From positions 1 through 41,501 of the forward strand of contig JAHELU010000009.1 of NCBI GenBank assembly GCA_024644005.1: 41,501 bases of DNA, in the 5' to 3' direction. A program made the translations under genes and the position numbers. Numbering within the stretch: the first letter of the stretch is position 1; the number at the start of each line of letters is the position of its first letter. The stretch comes from Acidimicrobiales bacterium. Its GTDB lineage: Bacteria > Actinomycetota > Acidimicrobiia > Acidimicrobiales > SZUA-35. The notes below the pieces were generated by a model that was given only the letters and a program-made list of their open reading frames with translations, searched no databases and was not told the origin of the DNA. Below are positions 16,033 through 24,737 of the stretch, one piece after another.

Positions 16033-17010
16033 ATGTTGTCTTCGAACGGTCGTGGCCAGCCGCGCGTCACGCTGGTTCTCGGCGGCGGCTGGATCTTGGG
16101 CGGCTCCTTCCACGCCGGCGTGATCCTGGCCCTGCGCGATGCGCTCGGCATCGACGCCCGCCACGCCGTCACCGTTGTCGGCACCTCGTCCGGCGCAGTG
16201 GCCACGGCACTGATCGGGGCGGGTGTCAGCCCCGAAGACCTCTATCGCCGCGAGCACGGCCTCGCACTGTCCGAGCAGGGGCAGGAGCTGCTCGGCCGGG
16301 TTCGCCGTCGCTCGTCGGGGAACGACCGCCGGTCGATGCCCAACCCGTTGCCCGCCGCGCCCGGCGTGCTGGCCAGAGCCGCCTCCCGCTCGGGCCGGCA
16401 GGCGCCTGCCGCAATCGCCGCCGGCCTGCTGCCTCGGGGGACGGTGCCCCACAACCGGCTCCGCCACTACGTCGACGATCTGACAAACGCCTCGTGGCCA
16501 GACGGCCCGAATCTCCGCTTCTGTGCGATCGACATGCGCCGGGCCAGCCGGGTCGTCATCGACCGCTCGTGGCCGACGACACCGGGACTGGCGGTTGCGG
16601 CCTCCTGTGCGATCCCCGGACTGCATGCGCCGGTCAGGATAGGGGAGCTGGAGCTGCTCGACGGGGCGCTGCACTCGGCGGACAATCTCGACTGCGTGGC
16701 CGAGGACGAGTCCGATCTCATCGTCGTCAGCTCACCGCTCGCTGCAGACTCACCGGTCGACTGGGTGAGGCCCTTGGCCCTGCTGCGCAACACGGTGCGG
16801 CAGCGGACCGAGCTCGACCGCCGCACCGTCGACGGCCGGCCCGTCGTGGTGGTCCAGCCGGGCCCGACCGACGTCCGTGTCATGGGAGCCGACCTCAACG
16901 ACCGGCGGCGGCGGGGCGATGTGGCCAGGCGGGCCTACCTGACCGCCTGCGCTGCGCTCGCCGATGGCGGGCCGGACCGGGGTGGGCACCGGGTGGCCGG
17001 GCAAACCTGA
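16033..17010 (+). CDS. Patatin-like phospholipase/acylglycerol lipase
   Basis: 325 residues from the ATG at 16033. The family motifs are all present: Gly-rich oxyanion loop (LVLGGGWILGGSFHAGV), Ser nucleophile in G-x-S-x-G (VVGTSSGAVA) and the catalytic Asp in DGALHS. Patatin-like proteins use a Ser-Asp dyad to hydrolyse phospholipids or acylglycerols. The longest ORF starts with GTG at 16003, but a possible -10 box (TAGTCT, 15995-16000) would place transcription start after it, and a GAGGAA ribosome site precedes 16033. It lies between a hydrolase and a FadD gene and could release fatty acids from membrane or storage lipid for reactivation. No signal peptide. Confidence 0.88.
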   Translation: MLSSNGRGQPRVTLVLGGGWILGGSFHAGVILALRDALGIDARHAVTVVGTSSGAVATALIGAGVSPEDLYRREHGLALSEQGQELLGRVRRRSSGNDRRSMPNPLPAAPGVLARAASRSGRQAPAAIAAGLLPRGTVPHNRLRHYVDDLTNASWPDGPNLRFCAIDMRRASRVVIDRSWPTTPGLAVAASCAIPGLHAPVRIGELELLDGALHSADNLDCVAEDESDLIVVSSPLAADSPVDWVRPLALLRNTVRQRTELDRRTVDGRPVVVVQPGPTDVRVMGADLNDRRRRGDVARRAYLTACAALADGGPDRGGHRVAGQT

Positions 17011-17089
17011 CCACACCGGCTCGTCTCCCGGCGATGGGACCGCCGCCGGCCACTGGTGCCGGTGACGCCCCGGCCGTACCATCTCAGCA

Positions 17090-18730
17090 ATGGCCGCTTG
17101 GAACTTCGCCACGATCTGGGAGATCGTCGCCGACAACGTGCCCGAAGCGCCGGCGATCCACCAGGGGGACCGCACGGTCCACTGGGCCGAGCTCGATCGG
17201 CGGGCCGACGGCGTGGGCGCCGCCCTGCTGGCCTCCGGGGCCACGGCCCAGGACAAGGTGGCGATGTATCTCTACAACTGCCCCGAGTACCTGGAGACCT
17301 GCTTCGCCTGCTTCAAGGCGGGGCTCGTCCCGGTCAACACCAACTACCGCTACGCCGACGACGAGCTGCTCTATCTCTGGGACAACGCCGATGCGGTGGC
17401 CGTGGTGTTCCATGCCAGCCTCGGCGACCATGTCGAGCGACTCCGGGCCAGGCTGCCGCTGGTCAGGAGGTGGTTGTGGGTCGACGACGACGGCAGCAGG
17501 TGTCCGGAGTGGGCCACGCCGTACGAGACGGCGGCCACCGCCGCGACGCCGCGGCTGATGCCCCCCTGGGGGCGGGGTGACGACGATCTGCTGATGATCT
17601 ACACCGGCGGCACGACCGGGATGCCGAAAGGCGTGATGTGGCGCCAGGACGACCTGGTCCGGGGCGTGATCGGCGCCACGTCGAAGCGGTACCGGGGCCC
17701 GGCAGACTACGACAGCGTCAGACAGACCTTCACCCGCCCCGGGCGAACCGGGCTCCCGGCGTGTCCGCTGATGCACGGAACCGGCTGGTTCTCGTCGCTG
17801 GCTTTGCTCTCGACGGCCGGCTCGGTCGTGCTGCTGGAGGGGCGCCGATTCGACGCCGAGGAGCTGCTGGACTGCTACGAGCGGCACCGCGTCCACGTCT
17901 CGGCCATCGTCGGCGATGCGCTGGCCAAGCCGATCCTGGCCGCACTCGACGCCCATCCCGGTCGCTGGGATCTGTCCCATCTCCGCGTCCTGAACTCGTC
18001 GGGGGTGATGTGGTCGTCCCAGGTGAAGCAACGCCTCCTCCACCACCTACCGCACGTGCAGCTGGTCGACAACTTCGGCTCGTCGGAGGCGATGGGCATG
18101 GCCCAATCGGTGACGACCTCGTCGGAGACGGCGCAGACAGCCACGTTCAAGGTGTCGGCCAACACTCGGGTCATCGACGACGACGGGACCGATGTCGTCC
18201 CCGGCAGTGGCCAGGTGGGCAGGGTGGCGGTTCGGGGTCATCAGCCGCTCGGCTACTACAAGGACCCCGAGAAGTCGTCGGACACGTTCGTGACGATCGA
18301 CGGCGATCGCTACTCGATCCCTGGCGACTACGCAGCGGTGGCAGCCGACGGCACGCTCGAGCTCCTCGGTCGCGGATCGGTCTGCGTGAACACCGGCGGG
18401 GAGAAGGTCTTCCCCGAGGAGGTCGAGGAGGTCCTCAAGCTCGACCCGGCCATCGGCGACGCGGTCGTCGTCGGCGTTCCCCACGAGCGCTTCGGTGAGT
18501 CGGTGACCGCGGTGGTCGAGCACGCCGGGCCGGACGCGTTCGACGAGGACGCCGTCATCGCGTCGGTGAAGGAGCGGCTGGCCTCCTACAAGGCTCCGAA
18601 GCACGTCGTCGTCATCGACTCCATCGGCCGCAGCGCCAGCGGCAAGGTCGACTACGGGGCGATGCGCCGCTTCGCGATCGAACAGATCGAGCAGCCGTCA
18701 GATCCGGCAGCGCCGGCCGCCGGCGGATGA
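17090..18730 (+). CDS. Acyl-CoA synthetase (FadD family, FadD19-like)
   Basis: 546 residues with a full ANL set: A3 YTGGTTGMPKGVMW (about residues 172-185), A5 DNFGSSEAMGM, A7 YSIPGDYA, A8 LLGRGSVCVNTGGEKVFPEEVEEV and A10 IGRSASGKVDYGAM. Length, the YTGGTTGMPKGVMW form and the INTNYRY-like segment VNTNYRYADDELLYLWDNAD resemble the mycobacterial FadD19/FadD17 group, which activates sterol side-chain or branched acids; the sub-assignment is tentative. An element TACCAT lies 7 nt before the ATG with no ribosome site, suggesting a leaderless transcript. It converges on the neutral-lipid operon with only 34 bp between the stops. Confidence 0.9.
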   Translation: MAAWNFATIWEIVADNVPEAPAIHQGDRTVHWAELDRRADGVGAALLASGATAQDKVAMYLYNCPEYLETCFACFKAGLVPVNTNYRYADDELLYLWDNADAVAVVFHASLGDHVERLRARLPLVRRWLWVDDDGSRCPEWATPYETAATAATPRLMPPWGRGDDDLLMIYTGGTTGMPKGVMWRQDDLVRGVIGATSKRYRGPADYDSVRQTFTRPGRTGLPACPLMHGTGWFSSLALLSTAGSVVLLEGRRFDAEELLDCYERHRVHVSAIVGDALAKPILAALDAHPGRWDLSHLRVLNSSGVMWSSQVKQRLLHHLPHVQLVDNFGSSEAMGMAQSVTTSSETAQTATFKVSANTRVIDDDGTDVVPGSGQVGRVAVRGHQPLGYYKDPEKSSDTFVTIDGDRYSIPGDYAAVAADGTLELLGRGSVCVNTGGEKVFPEEVEEVLKLDPAIGDAVVVGVPHERFGESVTAVVEHAGPDAFDEDAVIASVKERLASYKAPKHVVVIDSIGRSASGKVDYGAMRRFAIEQIEQPSDPAAPAAGG

Positions 18731-18764
18731 GCGCAGGCGCCGGGAGCCTCGGGCCGGATCCTGC

Positions 18765-20207
18765 TCAGGCCTCGGCGAGGAGCTCCTCGTAGGCCCGTTC
18801 CACGTCTTCGCGCAGCGCAGCGGGCTCTGTGATGGCCGCAGGATCGATGGTCATGGCCAGGTGCATCGTGTCGAGATAGGAGATGACGGCAACGATCATC
18901 GCGGACCCCGCGACAGGGCCCGGTGCGAAGATCCCGGTCATCTCGTGGCCACCGATGTAGAGCTGCTTGCTGGTCGACCGCACGTTGGTGGTCGCGAAAT
19001 CGATGCTGGCAGCCTGGGCCCTGGCCGTGCTCGTTGTCAACGAGGTCGGTAGCAGGTTCACCACCCCGGCCAGGCCCCCCATCATGCCACCTCCGTACAC
19101 CTTCGACCGCTGCTGCCCGACACGTTCCTGGACGGCCCGGACCCGGTCTTCGACGCTCATCGGGCCGGCCGGTACCTGCACACGGACCGGCGTGAAGGAG
19201 TTGCCCCCCTCGGCGCTGTCGGTTCTGGTCGAGACGACGAACGAGGTGTTGAACGCCTCGGCTGGGCGCCCCCGGGCCTCGTGATGGGCGACCGCTCCGT
19301 TGATCAGGCCGGTCATGAAGACATCGTTGACCGAGGCGTCGAGGGCCTTGGCCGCACGCTTGACGTCGCCGAGCGGGACCCGGAGGATCTCCAGGTGTCG
19401 GTGCCGGGAGCGTCCGGTCCACAGCGGCGAGCCGGCGTTGCCGGCGCCATCGTCCTGTCCCTGCTGGACTTGGGATGCCACCATGCGGCCGTACTTCTGC
19501 GCCGACTCCGCGGTGTCGAGCCAGATCCCGGGATCGGCTGCGGCGAGGGACGCTCTGGCCATGACGGCCCGGCCGATCTTCGGTGGCGTGGCCACGACGT
19601 CGACGGCCCGCTTCGACCAGCCGCTGCGGCCCCGCTCCCGTTCCTCGGCGGCGCACGTCTCGGCCACCAGCGCATCGAGATCGACCTCGTCCGGAACGGG
19701 CGTGTCCGGGTCACGGACCATGAACCGCTCCTGCATCCTGGCCATGCCGTAGCCGTCTGCGATGGAGTGGTGGAGCTTCATCAGCAGTGCCGAGCGGTCG
19801 CCGTCGAGCCCGCCGATCAGCGTCACCTGCCACAGTGGCCTGGTCCGGTCGTAGGGCTCCTGCATGGCCAGGGCGACGTAGTCCAGGAGCCCACGCTCGC
19901 TCCGATCGCCGGCGAGGACGACGTGGCGGTAGTGGTACCGGAAATCGAACTCGGGATCGGCGGCCCAGGTCGGCCGCTCGTATCGACCGATGCCCGGCAT
20001 CACTCGCTCCCGCAACCGGGGTAGGGCGGCAACCGCCGCACGGAGCCACCGCTCGAACACCTCGCCGTCGACGTCGCCGTCGATGATGCTGAGCGACCCG
20101 CCGCTCGGGTTCAGCCACGGGTCCTTCTCGATGTTCCACATCAGGGCTTCGGCCGGCGACATCTGGCGCTCGAAGCGCGATCCTCGTCCCTGCGATTCGG
20201 AGCTCAT
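18765..20207 (-). CDS. WS/DGAT acyltransferase, type B (distal gene)
   Basis: 480 residues, wax ester synthase/acyl-CoA:diacylglycerol acyltransferase family. The active-site motif HHxxxDG is present as KLHHSIADG (His146, His147, Asp151). The N-terminus carries MSPAEALMWNIEKDPWLNPS, which defines the type B pair here, and the C-terminal condensation-like half has ASVNDVFMTGLINGAV. These enzymes transfer an acyl group from acyl-CoA to diacylglycerol (TAG) or fatty alcohol (wax ester) at the membrane or droplet. The start is fixed by the ATGA overlap with the preceding type A gene. It is the last gene of the operon. The 801-residue ORF in the track is a false extension into that gene. Confidence 0.93.
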   Translation of the reverse strand: MSSESQGRGSRFERQMSPAEALMWNIEKDPWLNPSGGSLSIIDGDVDGEVFERWLRAAVAALPRLRERVMPGIGRYERPTWAADPEFDFRYHYRHVVLAGDRSERGLLDYVALAMQEPYDRTRPLWQVTLIGGLDGDRSALLMKLHHSIADGYGMARMQERFMVRDPDTPVPDEVDLDALVAETCAAEERERGRSGWSKRAVDVVATPPKIGRAVMARASLAAADPGIWLDTAESAQKYGRMVASQVQQGQDDGAGNAGSPLWTGRSRHRHLEILRVPLGDVKRAAKALDASVNDVFMTGLINGAVAHHEARGRPAEAFNTSFVVSTRTDSAEGGNSFTPVRVQVPAGPMSVEDRVRAVQERVGQQRSKVYGGGMMGGLAGVVNLLPTSLTTSTARAQAASIDFATTNVRSTSKQLYIGGHEMTGIFAPGPVAGSAMIVAVISYLDTMHLAMTIDPAAITEPAALREDVERAYEELLAEA

Positions 20208-21676
20208 GCCTTGCGCCTCTTCAGCTTCAAGGCCTTGAAGAGCGTGTCGATCTCCTCGAGGTGGAGATCGACCAGGAGCTCCAGATCGGGGACGAGCTCC
20301 CGGCACGAGACGAGTCCGATGTCGAGCGTGTCGAGGTAGCTGTGGACCGTGATGTTGAGCCCCATGCCCTCGGCGATGGTGGAGACCGGGTAGTAGTGCT
20401 GCATCTCGGCACCGGCGACGTACAGCGGTTGACGGGGACCCGGGACGTTGGAGATGACGACGTTCACCACCGGATTGGTCTGGTCGGCCAGTCTCATCGA
20501 GCTGGCGAGCCTCGCGGCCTGGACGGCCAGTGCCGGCGAGGAGAAGTTGGCCAGATCGACCAGGGCGTCGGCAGGCACCATCTCGAACTGGTCCTTCGCC
20601 GCCTCCATCGCCACCCGCGTGACCTCGATCCGCTCGAGCGGGTCGTCGACGTTGGTCGGCAGCGCGGCCACGAGTCCCGAGACGCGATTGGTCCATCGGT
20701 CCGCCTCGTCCCCGGTCCGGATCGAGACCGGGACCATGGCCTGGAGCGGTTCCTCCGGGAGGGCGTCGTGGTGGAGGAGGTACTGTCGCAGCGCGCCGGC
20801 ACAGATCGCCATGACCACGTCGTTGACGGTGGCACCGGCCTTGGTCTTGAGCTTCTTGATGTCGCTCAGTGGCACGGAGCGCATGGCCAAGCGACGGTGC
20901 GGGGTGATCGACCGGTTGAACGGCGTCCGCGGGGCCGTCATCGACGGGGTCCCGAGCTGATCGTCGCCGTTGGTCGATGATCTTCGGGACCTCGGCAGCT
21001 GCCGCCTGGCATTGGCCACCATGGTCTCCAGCCCCCGGTTGCGGGTGATCTCGGCCATCTGCTGCAAGGCATTGAGCTGGACTCTGGCCAGTCGAGCCGG
21101 CCGTCTCATGTAGGAGCTGACCGTGCGGCTCAACAGCTCGAGGTCGGTCGGGATCGAGTCGGGCTTCCACACGCCCTTGTCCGGCGCGATCTCGTCACCG
21201 GCCGGATCGGCGTCCAGCAGGATCGTCAGGAGCTCGACGCCGGAAGCACCGTCGACGGTGGCGTGATGGATCTTGGTCAGCACGGCGAAGTCGTCGTCCT
21301 CGAGGCCTTCCATGACGTAGGCCTCCCACAGCGGCTTGCTCCGGTCCATGGGCCGACCGATGATCCTCGCCACCTGGGCCGCCAGTTGCTCGAGGTCACC
21401 CGGTGGGGGAATGGCGATGTGGCGAACGTGGAAGTCGATGTCGAAGTCGGGATCGTTGATCCAGTAGGGGTGATCCAGTCCCATCGGGACCTCGACCAGC
21501 CGGCGGCGGAACGGATCCAGCAGGTGCAGCCGGCTCTCGACCTGGGCCTTGAAGGCCTCGTACGGCTGGTAGTCCGGGGTGGGGCGACGATAGATGCCGA
21601 GCCCGCTCACGTGCCCGAACGACCTCGGCGTCTCCATGTAGAGGAAGCTGGCGTCGAGTCCGGTCAGTTGTTTCAT
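20204..21676 (-). CDS. WS/DGAT acyltransferase, type A (distal gene)
   Basis: 490 residues. Active-site motif KIHHATVDG (His137, His138, Asp142) is intact. It starts MKQLTGLDASFLYMETP, the common N-terminus of actinobacterial WS/DGATs, and has the later conserved NVVISNVPGPRQPLYVAGA segment and KAGATVNDVVMAICAGAL. The expected reaction is TAG or wax ester formation from acyl-CoA. Both ends are translationally coupled: its start overlaps the gpsA stop by 4 bp (ATGA) and its stop overlaps the start of the type B gene by 4 bp. It is the paralogue of the type A gene at 26153-27658; the two A genes are each followed by a type B gene. Confidence 0.95.
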   Translation of the reverse strand: MKQLTGLDASFLYMETPRSFGHVSGLGIYRRPTPDYQPYEAFKAQVESRLHLLDPFRRRLVEVPMGLDHPYWINDPDFDIDFHVRHIAIPPPGDLEQLAAQVARIIGRPMDRSKPLWEAYVMEGLEDDDFAVLTKIHHATVDGASGVELLTILLDADPAGDEIAPDKGVWKPDSIPTDLELLSRTVSSYMRRPARLARVQLNALQQMAEITRNRGLETMVANARRQLPRSRRSSTNGDDQLGTPSMTAPRTPFNRSITPHRRLAMRSVPLSDIKKLKTKAGATVNDVVMAICAGALRQYLLHHDALPEEPLQAMVPVSIRTGDEADRWTNRVSGLVAALPTNVDDPLERIEVTRVAMEAAKDQFEMVPADALVDLANFSSPALAVQAARLASSMRLADQTNPVVNVVISNVPGPRQPLYVAGAEMQHYYPVSTIAEGMGLNITVHSYLDTLDIGLVSCRELVPDLELLVDLHLEEIDTLFKALKLKRRKA

Positions 21677-22737
21677 CGGTCTTCTCCGGGGGAGGTCGGT
21701 TGGCTGGCGAGCGCGGCCTCGATGAGGCCGTGGAGCTCGTGGATCGACTCGGTGGGACGACCGAGCTCGAACGCCTCGGCTGGGGTCGCAAGGCCGTTGA
21801 CGACGAGGTGGACCAGGTTGATGAGTGGGGTCTGAACACTTGTCCGTCGAGCCAGTTCCAGCATGTTGTCGACGCTCTTCACCCCTTCGGCCACCATGTT
21901 GGTGGTGGCGGAGATCTCCTCGACGGTCCGGCCCGCCGCCAGCTCCCGGCCGAAGTGATGGTTGCGGCTCTCAGAGCTGAGGCAGGTGGCCACGAGGTCG
22001 CCCTGGCCGGCCAGGCCGAGGAACGTCTCGGGTCGGGCGCCGAGGGCCGAGCCCAGGGACGCCATCTCGACCAGGCCCCGACAGATCAGCGCCGAGATCG
22101 AGTTGTGCCCGTGGTCGAGCCCAGCTGCGATACCGGCGGCGACGGCGATGACGTTCTTGATGGAGCCGCCGAGCTCGCAGCCGATGATGTCATCATTGGT
22201 GTACACATCGAATCGGGGACCGCTGAACACCGGCTGCAGCCCGTGGGCCAGGTCGAGGTCCCGGAAGGCCAGCACGGTCGCCGCCGGCTGGCCGCGCACG
22301 ATCTCACGGGCCAGGTTCGGTCCGCTGAGGACCCCGACGGTCTCGTGCCCGCCGAGTGCCTCGCCGATCACCTGTGTCGGTCGCAGCAGCGTCTCGTCCT
22401 CGATGCCCTTGGAGAGGCTGACGATCGGGACCGTCGGCGCCACCGAGCCACGAAGCCCGCCGACGACACGTCGGATGTACTGCGTCGGCACGGCGACGAC
22501 GATCAGCGAGATGTCCCGGGCGGCCTCGTGGATGTCGCCGGTGGCCCGCAGGGCAGGTGGCAGCTGAACCTCCGGGTGGAACAGCGGGTTCTCGTGCCGC
22601 TGGTTCACCGCCTCGACGATCTCGTCCTCGAGGGCCCAGAGGGTCACCGCATGACCGTGCTCGGCCAGGAGGGCCGCCATCGCCGTGCCCCACGAGCCGG
22701 CGCCGATCACCGCCACTCGTTTGTACTCGTCGCTCAT
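21673..22737 (-). CDS. gpsA: Glycerol-3-phosphate dehydrogenase [NAD(P)+] GpsA
   Basis: 354 residues. An N-terminal Rossmann fold starts with VAVIGAGSWGTAMA. Family signatures follow: SLSKGIEDETLL, VLSGPNLAREI, the catalytic-lysine segment CELGGSIKNVIAVAAGIA, and GLAGQGDLVATCLSSESRNH. GpsA reduces dihydroxyacetone phosphate to sn-glycerol-3-phosphate, the backbone of phospholipids and TAG. Placement inside a WS/DGAT operon is unusual and suggests a dedicated supply of backbone for storage lipid; whether another gpsA exists in the genome cannot be seen. Its ATG overlaps the stop of the Lys-rich protein gene, and its stop overlaps the next WS/DGAT start, each by 4 bp. Confidence 0.95.
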   Translation of the reverse strand: MSDEYKRVAVIGAGSWGTAMAALLAEHGHAVTLWALEDEIVEAVNQRHENPLFHPEVQLPPALRATGDIHEAARDISLIVVAVPTQYIRRVVGGLRGSVAPTVPIVSLSKGIEDETLLRPTQVIGEALGGHETVGVLSGPNLAREIVRGQPAATVLAFRDLDLAHGLQPVFSGPRFDVYTNDDIIGCELGGSIKNVIAVAAGIAAGLDHGHNSISALICRGLVEMASLGSALGARPETFLGLAGQGDLVATCLSSESRNHHFGRELAAGRTVEEISATTNMVAEGVKSVDNMLELARRTSVQTPLINLVHLVVNGLATPAEAFELGRPTESIHELHGLIEAALASQPTSPGEDR

Positions 22738-23264
22738 CCGGCCTTCTTCGAACCGGCCCGCTTGGCGCCGGCCTTCTTGGAACTGGTCTTCTTCGGGCCG
22801 GCCTTTTCCGGGCCGGCCTTCTGGCCGTCGTCGGTGTCGGCCGGGGTTTCGTCTGCCCGATCGGCAGAGGAGTCGGAACTGCCGCGGCGGAGACCCTGCC
22901 CCGTCATCAGGGCCATGATGTTGGCGAACGGCTCCTGGTAGGCGACGATCTGCTCGCCGGCCAGCGCCAGTCGCTCGGCCGTGATCTCGATGTGAGCCAG
23001 CCGATCGTCGAGCTCGCTGAGCTGTTGGCGCTGCTCCGCCAGCTCGGCTCGCAACGCCTCGATCTGGGCCAGGGGGGGACCGAACGCGTCCATCATGTCG
23101 CTCATGGCCTTGACGGCGTCCGTCGGGAACATCAGCTGGGAGATGCCGTCGAGCACGGCCTGGCGCTGTTCTGCCGACATCGTGTAGCGGGCGAACGACT
23201 CCTGCATCCGCCGGAGCGCGTCGCGTCCGGCCTGGATCGTGTCGAGGAAATCGGGCTCAGCCAT
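22734..23264 (-). CDS. Coiled-coil protein with Lys-rich tail (putative lipid-droplet/phasin-like protein)
   Basis: 176 residues from MAEPDFLDTIQAG; the ORF-track start at 23300 adds 12 residues inside the upstream gene. Residues ~1-110 are helical, with a heptad-rich stretch (IEALRAELAEQRQQLSELDDRLAHIEITAERLAL) predicted as coiled coil. An acidic Ser/Asp linker follows. The last ~35 residues are a Lys/Ala/Gly tail (KKTSSKKAGAKRAGSKKAG) like histone H1 or HbhA. This plan fits granule-associated proteins such as phasins, PhaF/PhaM-like or MLDS-like proteins, which combine a surface-binding helix with a DNA-binding tail. It overlaps the WS/DGAT stop by 8 bp and the gpsA start by 4 bp, so it belongs to the lipid operon. 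Function is inferred from architecture and context only. Confidence 0.75.
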   Translation of the reverse strand: MAEPDFLDTIQAGRDALRRMQESFARYTMSAEQRQAVLDGISQLMFPTDAVKAMSDMMDAFGPPLAQIEALRAELAEQRQQLSELDDRLAHIEITAERLALAGEQIVAYQEPFANIMALMTGQGLRRGSSDSSADRADETPADTDDGQKAGPEKAGPKKTSSKKAGAKRAGSKKAG

Positions 23265-24729
23265 CGAGCACCACACCTCCAGCGGCGAGGAGCTCGCCAT
23301 AGGCTTCGGTCATGCAGTCGGTCAGGTCGCCGGGGTCGTCGACTGCAGCAGGGTCGATGAACATCCCGATGTGCAGGTTCCCGTTGTAGGAGATGGTCGT
23401 CATGTTGAAGGCGGTACCGGCCACCGGACCCATGGTGACGGTCTCCAGGACCTCTGCGCCGGACATGAAGGTGGGGAACGGAGCGGCTCGCAGGTTGGAG
23501 GTGGCGAAATCCATCTTGGCCGCCTGCGACCTGGCGAGCTGGGTCACGACCGATGTCGGCATCAGGTTGGCCAGACCGGCGAGACCGCTGAGGGCCCCCT
23601 CGCCGCTGATCGCCTCCCGCTTGGCCGCCATGCGGTCCCGAACGTCGTGGAGGCGCTCCTCCGGTGACAGGTCGCCGCCCGGGATCTGAACCGGGGTCGG
23701 GGTGAAGGAGTTGCCGCCGATCGCCTTGTCGCTCCTGGTGCTGACCACGAAGCTGATGTTGAGTGCCTCGACCTCGGTTTCGCGGCGGGAGTGATAGGCC
23801 AGGGCGCCGTTGACGGCCCCGGCGACGAACATGTCGTTGACGCTGGCCCCCATGGCCTTGCCGGCGGCCTTGACCGCGTCGAGCGGGATGACCAGCGACT
23901 CGAGGTGTCGCCGGCGCGATCGGTTGGTCCACAGCGGTGAGCCGCCGGCGGTTCCGCCTTCTGCCGGGCTGAGTTGCCTGACCGCCTCGCCGACGTTTCC
24001 GACGAGGTCGCCGACCACGTCCTGGGCACGACTGGGATCGGCCGACCACAGCGCCGCCTCGCCCATCGCCCGCTTGGCGATCCCGGCCTGCCGCCGCCAG
24101 ACGTGGCCGAGCGACTGGGTGGCGGAGCCGAGGGTCGACGCCCGCTCGCCTCCCCGGTCCTCGTCCCCCTCTGCGGCGATCGCCTCCTCGATCACGCGAT
24201 CGAGGTCGACGGCGGGGGGCAGATCTGCTTCTCGCTCGGCCTCCATGTACAGCTCGGACAACCGGACGGCCCCGATGCCGTCGGTTATCGAGTGGTGCAT
24301 CTTGGTGAACAGAGCCCCTCGCCCGCCCTCGACGCCGTCGATGACCACGAAGAGCCACAGCGGGCGGGTCCGGTCGTAGGGGTCCTCATAGAGCTGGGTG
24401 GCGAGATCGTAGAGCTGGCGAATGGTGCCCGGGGCCGGTAGCCCGATGTGGCGGAGGTGGTAGCCGAGGTCGAACTCGGGGTCCGTCGACCACGTCGGGG
24501 GCGACAGCCGGCCGAAGCCGGACACCACTCGCTCCCGGAGCCGAGGGATCTTGGACACCGCATAGGCCATTCGATGGCGGAGCTGGTCGACGTCGATCGG
24601 TCGATCGAGCACCGAGACCATGGCGCCGCTCGGGTTGAGCCAGGGGTCCTTCTCGATGTTCCACATCAGGGCTTCGGCATCGGACATCTTGCGCTCGAAG
24701 CGCTGCTCTCGTTCTGGGCGTTCTGCCAT
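23257..24729 (-). CDS. WS/DGAT acyltransferase, type B (proximal gene)
   Basis: 490 residues. The motif KMHHSITDG (His145, His146, Asp150) is intact. The N-terminus RKMSDAEALMWNIEKDPWLNPSG is nearly identical to that of the distal type B enzyme, and the C-terminal half matches it closely (SFVVSTRSDKAIGGNSFTP; ATSNLRAAPFPTFMSGAE), marking a duplicated pair. It should acylate diacylglycerol or a fatty alcohol using acyl-CoA. The start lies 8 bp after the stop of the HAD-PlsC gene, and the stop overlaps the start of the coiled-coil protein gene by 8 bp, so expression is coupled. A Lys/Arg-rich N-terminus (AERPEREQRFERK) could help membrane association. Confidence 0.94.
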   Translation of the reverse strand: MAERPEREQRFERKMSDAEALMWNIEKDPWLNPSGAMVSVLDRPIDVDQLRHRMAYAVSKIPRLRERVVSGFGRLSPPTWSTDPEFDLGYHLRHIGLPAPGTIRQLYDLATQLYEDPYDRTRPLWLFVVIDGVEGGRGALFTKMHHSITDGIGAVRLSELYMEAEREADLPPAVDLDRVIEEAIAAEGDEDRGGERASTLGSATQSLGHVWRRQAGIAKRAMGEAALWSADPSRAQDVVGDLVGNVGEAVRQLSPAEGGTAGGSPLWTNRSRRRHLESLVIPLDAVKAAGKAMGASVNDMFVAGAVNGALAYHSRRETEVEALNISFVVSTRSDKAIGGNSFTPTPVQIPGGDLSPEERLHDVRDRMAAKREAISGEGALSGLAGLANLMPTSVVTQLARSQAAKMDFATSNLRAAPFPTFMSGAEVLETVTMGPVAGTAFNMTTISYNGNLHIGMFIDPAAVDDPGDLTDCMTEAYGELLAAGGVVLDG

Positions 24730-24737
24730 CTTCTTCC

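Noticed and set aside
17090-18730. Firm FadD19 assignment and a sterol-degradation role
   Set aside because: The similarity is suggestive, but no other sterol catabolism gene or KstR-type site is visible in the window.
18765-21170. 801-residue ORF containing WS/DGAT
   Set aside because: The N-terminal ~320 residues are the neighbouring type A WS/DGAT gene read in the wrong frame. The real start is the ATGA overlap at 20207.
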